Assembly: GCF_000472545.1 (NCBI RefSeq)
Contig: NZ_AWZV01000029.1
Span: 1 to 64,000, forward strand
Direction: 5' to 3'
DNA length: 64,000 bases
Source: Burkholderia sp. WSM2232
Lineage (GTDB): Bacteria > Pseudomonadota > Gammaproteobacteria > Burkholderiales > Burkholderiaceae
The translations under genes were made by a program, and so were the position numbers. Positions within the stretch are counted from its first letter, which is position 1; each line of letters begins with the position of its first letter. Below, in pieces: positions 1 to 8,632 of this stretch. The notes under the pieces were generated by a model. That model made no database searches. It saw only the letters and a list, made by a program, of their open reading frames with translations, and was not told the origin of the DNA.

Positions 1-3000
1 CGCCGCCGCCCACGTGACGAGGCGCGACAACCAGCATCAACGGCAAGTGACTGCGGTTATGCGCCTCAACGGCTCGCACCTGCAGCAGGCTTTGCGTATC
101 GTTTCTTGCTGCGCTTTCCGCATTTGCCGCGGTTTCTGCGCTTGCTGCACCTTCTGCACCTTCTACATCTGCTGCACCTGCCGCACCTGCCGCACCTGCC
201 GCACCTGCCGCACCTGCCGCACCTGCCGCCCCTGCCGCACCTGCCGCGCTGGCAGTGTCCGTCGTGCTCGCTGCGTCCCTCGCGTTCGTTGCACTAGATG
301 CGCCCATTGCATCGCGCGCTTGCACAGCTGCCGCCGCTTCCCTCGCCGTCGTTACCTGAGCCCTCCCCATTGCACCCAGCGCATCATCGAGCGGGTAATT
401 TTCAAACACGATGAGACTATCGAACAGCGCATCGACGCTCGAATCCGCCCATTGCTGCAAGCTCGCGAGCGGAGTGTGCTCGACCTCGCGCAACTGCGCG
501 TTGTGCCGTTGCAGCGCGGCGAGCCACGAGCGCAACGGCGCGTGCGATTCGACGTCGACCCACAGCGGCAGGCTGTTGATGAAAAGACCAACCGTCGATT
601 GCGCATCCGGCAGATCCACCGGCCGGCCTGACACGGTCATACCAAACGCTACTTGCGTGCGCCCGGAGAAGCGCGCGAGCACTAGCGCCCACGCTGCCTG
701 CACGAGTGTATTCAGCGTGACCTGCGCGCGCTGGGCGGCGCGCTTCAGGCGCGCGTGCGAGGCGCCGTCGAGTTCCCGGACCAGCGCTTTGGCCTGCGCT
801 CCAACGGCGCTGTTCCCGGACGACGGCCGCAACGCACTGCCGAGCGCATCGGCAAGGCGCGCCGGATCATCTCGCGTTGCGAGCCGTGCGCGCCAGAACG
901 CAGCGGTGTCGGGCTGATCGCGCAGCCAGCGAACGTAAGACTCATAAGGCGTACCAGGCGACGTATCGGGAACGCTTCCGGCCTCGATCGCCGCATACGC
1001 GCGCGCCACTTCCGCCACGACCTGTGCGGTACTCCAGCCATCGGTCAGCGCATGATGGTGAGTCCATACAAGATCGTGCGCGCCGTCGGGACGCCCGAAA
1101 ACATCGACGCGCATCAGCGGCGCCACCCCCGGCTCGAAGCCGCGCGCGATGAGCGCCTGCCGTGCGGCGTCGTACGCGGCGTCATATTGCTCGTCTGTGC
1201 ATGCCTCGACAGTCGAACCCGGCGCCGCATCGGCAACGCGCGCATGTACTTCAAACGGCATACGCACATGCCGCTCGACGACCTGCAACGGCTCGCCGCC
1301 CGCAGGCCACACGAAGCGCGTGCGCAAGACGGGATGACGCGCGATCACCGCGTCCCACGCCGCGCGCATCGTGTCGATATGGAGCGCGTCGATCGTCAGG
1401 CGCAACTGCGACACATACATGCCCGGCTCGCCGTCGAGCATGCCGTGAAAGAGCAGCCCCTGCTGCATCGGCGTCGCCGGGTAGACGGTTTCGACGGCGT
1501 CGCGCGAAACGCCGGCCTGTGCGAACCAGGACGCGTTGCTGCTGAATTCGACGGCGCACGATACGTCGGCGTTCTGGGCGGCTGCCGCCGAGACTGCGTT
1601 GAGCTCGCCAGCGGCCCCCGTTGCGGCGCTAATAGCTGGCCAAACCTCGGCGGATGCGGCCCTAGGGGCACCAGAAGAAGTGCTTGCGTTTTCCTGTGCG
1701 CGCGCAGGCGCAGTGGCGCGTGCAGTCGCGCTCTCGCTCGTCGATGCGCTCACATTGCCAGGTTCACCCGCTGGTGCGCGGGCGTGCCCGAGCGCCGCCG
1801 CTGGCGCCTGGCCACTTGCACTTGCACTTGCACTTGCATTTGCACTTGCATTTGCATTTGCACTTGCATGCCCCTGCGCCTGCGCATGCGCCGCCGCATT
1901 CGCCCGCCCGCCCATCATTGCCACCGGCACCGCCACCCGCGCCGCAGCCTCGATAGTCGGATGGTCGAACATCTGCTTGGGCGTCAGTTTCAGGCCCGCG
2001 GCGCGCGCCTTCGCGATGATCTGCAAGCTCAGAATCGAGTCCCCGCCAATCTCGAAGTAATTGTCCGTTATGCCGATATCGTCGCGTTTGAGCACGAGCC
2101 GCCAGATGCCCGCGAGCGTGCGTTCTGCGTCGTTGCGCGGCTCTACGCGCGCCGCACTCACGGCCCCGCTCTGCTGCTGCGGCACCGGCAACGCGGCGCG
2201 GTCGACCTTGCCGTTGGCGGTGAGCGGCAACGCCGCCAGCACCTGTAGCGACGACGGCACCATGTAGTCCGGCAAATCCGCGGCTAGACGTGTGCGGATC
2301 GCATCGACGTCGAGCGTCCCGCTAGCGCTCAGATAGGCGACGAGGCGCGGCGCCGCGCCCTCGCTATCCGCATGTGCAATCACCACGGCATCCCGCACGC
2401 CCTCCTCGATGCGCAGGCGGGCGGCGATTTCTTCCGGCTCGACGCGAAAACCGCGAATCTTCACCTGGTCGTCGAGACGTCCGAGAAACGCAAATTCGCC
2501 GTCGGGCAAGCGGCGGCTGCGATCGCCCGTCCGGTAACGCCGTGTGCCGTGGCCAGCGGGATCGGGCACGAAACGCTCGGCGGTCAACGACGGCCGGTTC
2601 AGGTAGCCATACGCGACACTCGCACCGCCAATGCACAGTTCGCCTGCCGCGCCCTTCGGCACGGGGTTGCCGTCTACATCGACGATGCGTGCGTCAACAT
2701 GCGCAAGTGGCTTGCCGAGCGGCAACGTCGCCGCCCGGCTGTGGGCGCCCGAGCGTGTCAGCACGCCGACGGCGGTCTCGGTCGGCCCATAGTGATTGAT
2801 CAGCCGGCACTCCGGACGCAGCAACGCAACGCGCTCCGCAAGGCGCGTCGGCGCTGGCTCGCCGCCCAGTACGAGGCAACGGCGCGGCAAGGCCCGCTCG
2901 GGAAATTGCGCCTGCAGCAGCGCGTCGAGATGGCTCGGCACGACCTTCAGCAGATCGACGGCATGCGCGTGCATGTAGTCGGCGAATGCGTTGGGATCGG

Positions 3001-3781
3001 CGACGACATCGGCGTCGAGCAGATGCAGCGTCCAGCCATGCCACAGTGCGCCGAACAGCGACGTGTGACCGAGGTCGGCCGCGGGCGTCGACAGATAGGC
3101 GGCGCTCGCGACGTCCTCGGGCAGCCGTTCGCAGACGCCGCGCAAATACGCGGCGAGCGCGGCATGGCTCAACACGACACCCTTCGGACGGCCGGTGGAG
3201 CCCGAGGTGTAGATCACATAGGCAGGCCACGCGAGAATCCTGTCGTCGGCCTGCGAATGCAACGCGGCGAGATCGGCGGGCTCCGCAGAAATGACGCTCG
3301 TGGCGCCACCGGTGTTGCCGATGCCCACATGCACCGCATGCGGATTCAGTTGCACCACACCGTTGGGCAGCCAGGCGCAATTGGGCGCAGCGTCGCCCGC
3401 GCCTTCGCCACCCGCATCATCTCTCGTTGCACCCACCGCCTTGCCCATCACCACCACCCGCGCGCCGCAGTCCTCGGCCTGCCAGCGCAGCCGCGCTTGC
3501 GGCAACGCGGGGTCGAGCGGCACATAGCAAGCGCGCACTCGCCACACCGCGAGAATCGTCGCGACGAGCGCGGCGCAGCGCGGCAATGCAATCACTACGC
3601 GATCGCCGGGCCGCACGCCTGCATCGACGAGCGCAGTGGCAAGCTGCCCCGACCACGCCCATAAATCGCGCCAGGCGAGCGACCCGGCGCTGTCGACGAG
3701 TGCAACGGCGTGCGGCCGTTCGATGGCAAACCGCGCAACGCGCGCAGGCAGGAAATCGGTGTCGAAGTGGATGGCTTGCAT
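1..3781 (-). CDS. NRPS, A(Asp)-PCP-C module, 3' end beyond window
   Basis: The frame is open from ATG 3781 to the left window edge, so the protein is partial (at least 1260 residues). It begins directly with an adenylation domain: YTSGSTGRPKG near residue 190, YGPTE near 335 and NGKVDRAALP near 520. A carrier domain follows with IGGDSIL near residue 580 (phosphopantetheine Ser). A long Ala-Ser/Asn linker leads to a condensation domain with HHALTDGWS near 912. Reading the ten specificity positions by alignment with PheA gives D-L-T-K-V-G-H-V-G-K, which matches the known aspartate code. The protein has no N-terminal C domain; that is supplied by the C domain ending the upstream gene product. 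Inference: it adds Asp (possibly beta-hydroxylated later) to the acyl starter of a lipopeptide siderophore. It is the last gene of the operon visible here. Confidence 0.9.
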   Translation of the reverse strand, partial: MQAIHFDTDFLPARVARFAIERPHAVALVDSAGSLAWRDLWAWSGQLATALVDAGVRPGDRVVIALPRCAALVATILAVWRVRACYVPLDPALPQARLRWQAEDCGARVVVMGKAVGATRDDAGGEGAGDAAPNCAWLPNGVVQLNPHAVHVGIGNTGGATSVISAEPADLAALHSQADDRILAWPAYVIYTSGSTGRPKGVVLSHAALAAYLRGVCERLPEDVASAAYLSTPAADLGHTSLFGALWHGWTLHLLDADVVADPNAFADYMHAHAVDLLKVVPSHLDALLQAQFPERALPRRCLVLGGEPAPTRLAERVALLRPECRLINHYGPTETAVGVLTRSGAHSRAATLPLGKPLAHVDARIVDVDGNPVPKGAAGELCIGGASVAYGYLNRPSLTAERFVPDPAGHGTRRYRTGDRSRRLPDGEFAFLGRLDDQVKIRGFRVEPEEIAARLRIEEGVRDAVVIAHADSEGAAPRLVAYLSASGTLDVDAIRTRLAADLPDYMVPSSLQVLAALPLTANGKVDRAALPVPQQQSGAVSAARVEPRNDAERTLAGIWRLVLKRDDIGITDNYFEIGGDSILSLQIIAKARAAGLKLTPKQMFDHPTIEAAARVAVPVAMMGGRANAAAHAQAQGHASANANASANASASASASGQAPAAALGHARAPAGEPGNVSASTSESATARATAPARAQENASTSSGAPRAASAEVWPAISAATGAAGELNAVSAAAAQNADVSCAVEFSSNASWFAQAGVSRDAVETVYPATPMQQGLLFHGMLDGEPGMYVSQLRLTIDALHIDTMRAAWDAVIARHPVLRTRFVWPAGGEPLQVVERHVRMPFEVHARVADAAPGSTVEACTDEQYDAAYDAARQALIARGFEPGVAPLMRVDVFGRPDGAHDLVWTHHHALTDGWSTAQVVAEVARAYAAIEAGSVPDTSPGTPYESYVRWLRDQPDTAAFWRARLATRDDPARLADALGSALRPSSGNSAVGAQAKALVRELDGASHARLKRAAQRAQVTLNTLVQAAWALVLARFSGRTQVAFGMTVSGRPVDLPDAQSTVGLFINSLPLWVDVESHAPLRSWLAALQRHNAQLREVEHTPLASLQQWADSSVDALFDSLIVFENYPLDDALGAMGRAQVTTAREAAAAVQARDAMGASSATNARDAASTTDTASAAGAAGAAGAAGAAGAAGAAGAAGAADVEGAEGAASAETAANAESAARNDTQSLLQVRAVEAHNRSHLPLMLVVAPRHVGGG
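173..247. repeat. 9-bp tandem repeat inside NRPS condensation domain
   Basis: About seven copies of cacctgccg (plus-strand reading), translated on the minus strand as Gly-Ala-Ala repeats. It sits inside the condensation domain of the NRPS, between the FENYPL motif and the HLPLMLVVAP segment, which lie close together in ordinary C domains. Confidence 0.85.
1813..1869. repeat. 6-bp tandem repeat in NRPS interdomain linker
   Basis: Near-perfect cacttg/catttg hexamers, read on the minus strand as alternating Ala-Ser and Ala-Asn. The repeat lies in the linker between the carrier and condensation domains and keeps the frame. Confidence 0.85.
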
Positions 3782-3907
3782 GGTGTCCGTGGTGTGATCC
3801 AGGTGTCTGACGCCCGCGCGAGCGAGCGCGGGCCACTGTTTTAGAGGTAAGTCGAGATGTCGCTGGCGCCGCAACGGCGCTGTGAAAGCGCGGCTAAAGC
3901 CACGCGT

Positions 3908-6900
3908 TCACAACGCGTAAGCCCCCGCATCCGGCGCAGTGCTTTCAGCCGCTTCATCGTCGTCGAGGTGGAATGCGCCGAGCGCGCGCGAGGGCGTGTC
4001 CGCGATCTGCTCGAGCAAAGCAACGTAGTGGCGCGCGAACTGCGCGATGAACGCATCGTCGTAAAGCGCAACGGCGTACGCGAACACGCAGCGCAGTTCG
4101 CCGGCGCCCTCTCGGAATACATCGAGCGCGAGTTCGAAGCGGGCGTCGCTCGCGTCAGCGTCGATCAGTTCGCATTGCACGCCGTCCAGATCGAGCGCCG
4201 TGTCGAATTCGTCGTGCAGCACGAACTTGATCTGCGCGAGCGGACTGCCGCCCGCGCGGCGTCCTGGCTGCAGCGCAGCTACGACGCGCTCGAACGGCAC
4301 GTCTGCATTCGCCTGCGCGTCGATGCTGTCGTTGCGCACCTCGCGCAGCAATGCGGCAAACGGCTGCGTGCTTTTCACGGATGCGCGCATTGCCAACGTG
4401 TTGACGAAGAAGCCGATCAACTCCTCGGTTTCGAGCCGGTCGCGACCGGCGACGGGCACCGCGATTGCGACGTCATGCGCGCCGCTGTACCGCGACAGCA
4501 ACGCGGCGAACGCGGCGAGCAGCACCATGAACAAGGTGGCGTTTTCCGCGCGCGCGAGCGACTCGAGGCGGCTCGCCAGAGCAACGGAAATGCGTGCGCC
4601 CACGCGCGCGGCATGCGGCGCGTAGGCACGGCCGCGTTCGTGAACGGTCGGCAGGTCGAGCAAAGCGTCGTAGCCTGCGAGACGGCTGCGCCAGTAGTGA
4701 AGTTGTGCGTCGAGTTGCGCGCCGCCGTCGGCGTCAAAGCGCTCGCGCTGCCATGCCGCGTAGTCGGCGTATTGGACTGCCGGTGCAGGCAGCACGGACA
4801 GCGCGGGCAGTGCGTCAATGCCGGCACGCTGCGCGGCACGATAACCGGCGGCGAAATCGCGCAGCAAAACATTGATCGACCAACCGTCGGCGACAATGTG
4901 ATGCATGACGAAGTGCAGTATGTGCCGCTCATCGCCGCGCAGGAAGAGCGTCGCGCGAAAGAGCGGCCCGCCTGTCAGATCGAAGGGTTCGCGCGCGCGT
5001 CGACGCAACTGGGCGTCGAAATGTTCGTCGGTACTGTTGCGGGCGTCGATGGTTTGCCAGTGCCACGCGTCGCGAAGATCGGCCGCTTCGGTCACCGCCG
5101 TGATTAGTTGGCGCGGTGCGTCGCCGCTATCGTCAAAGCGCGTACGCAGCATCTCGTGACGCAAAACCAGCGCATCGAGCGCGCTCTTCACCCGATGTAC
5201 ATCGAGCGGCCCTGTCAAAGAGAGCGCCGCAGAAATGTTGTAGGCAGGGCTATCCGGATCGAGTTGCCACAGCATCCAGAGGCGTTCCTGCGGCAAGGAC
5301 AGCGGCGCCGAACCGCGCTCGCTTGCAGCGCGGCGCGTCAGGGGGACAACGCTTGCGCCGGCTTGCGCAGGCGTTGCCCTGCGCGCCTCCAGCACGCCCG
5401 CCAGTTCCTTAAGCTTCGGATGACTAAACAGAAGCCCCACTGGCACGTCGCGCCCCAGTTGTGCACGCAGCCGCGATGCGACCTTCGCCGCGAGCAGCGA
5501 ACGGCCGCCCAGCGCGAAAAAGTCGTCGTTTGCGTCGGGTGTCGGCACGTCGAGCACGTCGCTCCAGATCTGCGCGATGACCTGCTCAGTCGGCGTCAAC
5601 GTCGTGCCGCCCGCCTCTGGCGTGCTCGCGCCCGTTGCACTGGTTCGCAGCCGCGACGATCTTGCGTCGTGTATCGCGAACGGCAGGAGCGCGCCGCTTT
5701 GCCACGCGGCCACGCATGCGCTGCGCTGCAATTTTCCACTGGACGTGCGCGGCAGGTCCCCGGGTTCGAGCAGCAGAATCAGTGCAGCTTCATACTGGAA
5801 TGCATCGCCAAGCGCTGCGGCGATCGCGTTGAAGATAGTCTCCGGCGCCGCCTGCCGCGCCCTGCCGCGTGGCACTTCCGCTGCGATGCCAATCGCCTCC
5901 GCGCCGTCGGCGGTCTCGACAGGAAACGCGGTGACGCGCCCGCGCCGCAGCCATTCGACACGCTCCGCAAGCACTGTTTCAAGGTCCTGCGGATACACGT
6001 TCTCGCCGCGCAGCACGATCATGTCTTTGCGGCGTCCGCAGAAAAAGAACTGACCGCCGTGGACAAAACCCAGATCGCCAGTGCGCAGCCAGCGTCCCGG
6101 AAAACCCGGCGCGTCGTCGAGAAACACCTCGGCCGTGGCCTGCGGGTTGTGCCAGTAGCCATGTGTGATGCTGGGACCGGCACACCATACTTCGCCGACG
6201 TGACCGTCCGGCAGGCGCTTGCCCGTCTGCGGATCGACAATCGCAAGCTCGTGGCCAAAGGCGGTTACACCGCAACCGACGACGGCCTTGTCGTCCCCGC
6301 GGCCACTGGGGTCAGTGGGGTCAGTGGGGTCATGGTGCTCTCCGCAAGCACCATGACCGCCGCCATTCGCAGCAGCCACGGGTCGCGCGACCGGCAGTGC
6401 CTGCGCAAGCGCGGACGCGGAAAAGCGCGTCTCGGGCGAGCCCGAGCCCACCTCGACGCCCGTGAAAAACAGCGTCGCCTCGGCGAGGCCATAGCACGCG
6501 TACATCGCGCGCGGGTCGAGGCCGTGGGCGCTGAAACGCTGAGCGAAACCGTCGAGCGTCGTCTGGCGAATCGGCTCCGAACCGCAGAACGCGACGCGCA
6601 GCGACGACAGATCGAGTCCGGCCAGTTGCGCATCGCGCACGCGGTCCGTGCATAGTCGATACGCAAAGTCCGGGCCGCCAGTCACGCTCGCGCGCTCGCG
6701 TGCGATACCCGCCAGCCAGCGCGCCGGACGCTCCAGAAAATGCAGTGGCGAAATCAGGCTGACCTGGAAGCCGCACAGCACCGGCATCAGCACGCTGCCG
6801 ATCAGCCCCATGTCGTGATACAGCGGCAGCCACGAGAACATGCGGTCGCCGGGCCGGCAACCCATGCCGCGCGACATCGCACTCACGTTCACGCATACGT

Positions 6901-7570
6901 TCGCATGACTAACCATCACCCCTTTCGGCGATGAGGTCGAGCCGGACGTGTACTGCAAAAACGCTATTGCGCCAGGTTCCGCGCGCTCGATGCAAAAGTA
7001 TTCGTCGGGGCTCGCCTCGTCCAGCGACAGTAGCGTCGCGCCGTTCAGCTCCAGCTCGCATTCAGGGCCGCCCGACACGCCACGCGAGGCGCGGTCCACC
7101 ACTGCGATTCGCGCCATGCAATCGTCCGAAATGCGCCGCAGCCGTTCTATGTGTCCGCTTTGCAGCGCCTGCGGCGGATACGCCGGAACCGCGATCATTC
7201 CTGCATACTGGCAGGCAAAAAACGACGTTACGTAATCGAGGCCGCTCGGCAGCATCAGCAGCACGCGGTCATTCTGTGCGCCGTGCTTGCGCAGGCGTGC
7301 CGCGAGACGCCGCGCGCGTGCATCCAGCTCGCTGTAGGTCAGTTCGTGAGCGTCCATCTCGCCGTCGGCGAGAAAACGCACCGCCACCTGGTCGGGGCGT
7401 TCGCGAACGTGTAGCTTCATCACCGTGACGAGGTCAAGCGCGGGCGCCGCAGCTGTCTGAGACTGCGCTTCGCTGAACAACCCGGTGCTATCGACTTCCT
7501 CGCTCTGCGCCGCGCGATTCACCGCGTACTGGTCCGCGCCATCATGGCGCGGCGTATTGGTAACAGACAT
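3908..7570 (-). CDS. Fatty-acyl-AMP ligase - PCP - condensation loading protein
   Basis: This 1220-residue protein resembles a lipopeptide-initiating loading enzyme. Residues about 40-620 form a fatty acyl-AMP ligase-type adenylation domain (YTSGSTSSPKG near 213). A carrier domain with LGGRSLL lies near 688, and a condensation domain (HHIVADGWS near 893) extends to the C terminus. Known FAAL function: activation of a free fatty acid as acyl-AMP and transfer to the adjacent carrier. The C domain would join the acyl chain to the first amino acid, here Asp on the next protein. ATG 7570 is preferred over an upstream in-frame start because a strong ribosome site (GGGAGG) lies just upstream and the extension is not family-like. 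A DPT-repeat insertion near 6303-6330 is in frame. The gap to the downstream NRPS start is 126 bp. Confidence 0.9.
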   Translation of the reverse strand: MSVTNTPRHDGADQYAVNRAAQSEEVDSTGLFSEAQSQTAAAPALDLVTVMKLHVRERPDQVAVRFLADGEMDAHELTYSELDARARRLAARLRKHGAQNDRVLLMLPSGLDYVTSFFACQYAGMIAVPAYPPQALQSGHIERLRRISDDCMARIAVVDRASRGVSGGPECELELNGATLLSLDEASPDEYFCIERAEPGAIAFLQYTSGSTSSPKGVMVSHANVCVNVSAMSRGMGCRPGDRMFSWLPLYHDMGLIGSVLMPVLCGFQVSLISPLHFLERPARWLAGIARERASVTGGPDFAYRLCTDRVRDAQLAGLDLSSLRVAFCGSEPIRQTTLDGFAQRFSAHGLDPRAMYACYGLAEATLFFTGVEVGSGSPETRFSASALAQALPVARPVAAANGGGHGACGEHHDPTDPTDPSGRGDDKAVVGCGVTAFGHELAIVDPQTGKRLPDGHVGEVWCAGPSITHGYWHNPQATAEVFLDDAPGFPGRWLRTGDLGFVHGGQFFFCGRRKDMIVLRGENVYPQDLETVLAERVEWLRRGRVTAFPVETADGAEAIGIAAEVPRGRARQAAPETIFNAIAAALGDAFQYEAALILLLEPGDLPRTSSGKLQRSACVAAWQSGALLPFAIHDARSSRLRTSATGASTPEAGGTTLTPTEQVIAQIWSDVLDVPTPDANDDFFALGGRSLLAAKVASRLRAQLGRDVPVGLLFSHPKLKELAGVLEARRATPAQAGASVVPLTRRAASERGSAPLSLPQERLWMLWQLDPDSPAYNISAALSLTGPLDVHRVKSALDALVLRHEMLRTRFDDSGDAPRQLITAVTEAADLRDAWHWQTIDARNSTDEHFDAQLRRRAREPFDLTGGPLFRATLFLRGDERHILHFVMHHIVADGWSINVLLRDFAAGYRAAQRAGIDALPALSVLPAPAVQYADYAAWQRERFDADGGAQLDAQLHYWRSRLAGYDALLDLPTVHERGRAYAPHAARVGARISVALASRLESLARAENATLFMVLLAAFAALLSRYSGAHDVAIAVPVAGRDRLETEELIGFFVNTLAMRASVKSTQPFAALLREVRNDSIDAQANADVPFERVVAALQPGRRAGGSPLAQIKFVLHDEFDTALDLDGVQCELIDADASDARFELALDVFREGAGELRCVFAYAVALYDDAFIAQFARHYVALLEQIADTPSRALGAFHLDDDEAAESTAPDAGAYAL

Positions 7571-7796
7571 CCTCGCCTCCCGAGATATGCCGCGCGCCGC
7601 GCGGCCGTCATCGCCCTGCACCGCATCGGCGCGGCGCAAGACAAGCGTCGCCGTCGCATGCATTGCGCCGGCGGCGTGAATATCGTCATTGCGGGGAAAG
7701 CAAGGCGTCTCTTGGGAACGCCGTTATGTGATACCGGTCAGCCGTGCCGGCGCGCTTTGCATCACGCGGATACGAGGCCCGGTCGGCAGATACCGG

Positions 7797-8615
7797 TCAA
7801 TACGCGAAACTGATCGGCGTACCGCCGCGCGGATGCGCCACGGTGCCCATCGGCACGCCGTAAATTGCGCCGAGCATCTTTTCTTCGATCAACTCCGCTG
7901 CGCTGCCGCTCGCGAGCAGACGGCCGCCCTTGAGCGCGACCAAGTCGTCGCAGAAACGCGCCGCCATGTTGACGTCGTGCAGCACGACCACCACGCCGAG
8001 GCCGCGTTGCTGGCTCAGCGTGCGCACGAGGTCGAGCACTTCCAGTTGATGCGAGATGTCGAGCGCCGAGATCGGTTCGTCGAGCAGCAGACACTGACTG
8101 TCCTGCGCGACCAGCATCGCGATCCACGCGCGTTGCCGCTCGCCGCCCGAGAGACTGTCCACCGCGCGGTCCGCGAAACGCGCAATGTCCGTGAGTTCCA
8201 TCGCCTCGTGCACCTTGTCGGCGTCCACGCCGGTAAAGCGCCCAAGCGCGCCGTGCCACGGATAGCGGCCAAGCGCCACGAGCTCGCGCACCGTCATGCC
8301 GGTCGCCGCCGGCTGCTGTTGCGGCAGATACGCGACCTGACGCGCAAACTCGCGGTTCTCCCACTCACGCAGCGGCCGCCCCGCGAAACGCAGCATGCCT
8401 GCGCTGGGCGCCTGCTGACGCGCGAGCAGTTTGAGCAGCGTCGATTTGCCGGAGCCGTTGTGACCGATCAGGCCGCACACGCGTCCTTTCGGCAGCGTCA
8501 GCGCGAGCGGATGCAACAGCACGCGCTCGCCGATGCGAAACGACACGCCGTCGAGTTCGTACATCGGCTCGCCCTGCGCGACAGGGGCAGAGAAAACGGA
8601 CGGATTGTCGTTCAT
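7797..8615 (-). CDS. Ferric-siderophore ABC transporter ATPase (FecE/FhuC type)
   Basis: A 272-residue cytoplasmic ATPase of the iron-siderophore import family. It shows Walker A GHNGSGKST near residue 54, signature LSGGERQRA near 157 and Walker B LLLDEP near 178, followed by the switch His in VVLHDVN. Known role: powering ferric-siderophore passage through an inner-membrane permease. The permease, periplasmic binding protein and receptor are not in the window and may lie past the left edge. ATG 8615 has an AGGA about 10 nt upstream. An alternative ATG at 8636 overlaps the exporter stop as ATGA and would add seven residues with translational coupling. The C-terminal FAY ending is intact. Confidence 0.9.
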   Translation of the reverse strand: MNDNPSVFSAPVAQGEPMYELDGVSFRIGERVLLHPLALTLPKGRVCGLIGHNGSGKSTLLKLLARQQAPSAGMLRFAGRPLREWENREFARQVAYLPQQQPAATGMTVRELVALGRYPWHGALGRFTGVDADKVHEAMELTDIARFADRAVDSLSGGERQRAWIAMLVAQDSQCLLLDEPISALDISHQLEVLDLVRTLSQQRGLGVVVVLHDVNMAARFCDDLVALKGGRLLASGSAAELIEEKMLGAIYGVPMGTVAHPRGGTPISFAY

Positions 8616-8632
8616 GAAAGATGAATCCTGAA

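Noticed and set aside
173..247. Tandem repeat considered as a CRISPR array
   Set aside because: Nine-base units with no spacers, in frame within an NRPS gene. No CRISPR array or cas gene was seen anywhere in the window.
755..6655. Long plus-strand open frames opposite the NRPS genes
   Set aside because: High GC suppresses stop codons on the opposite strand. The minus-strand frames encode complete NRPS domains with all core motifs.
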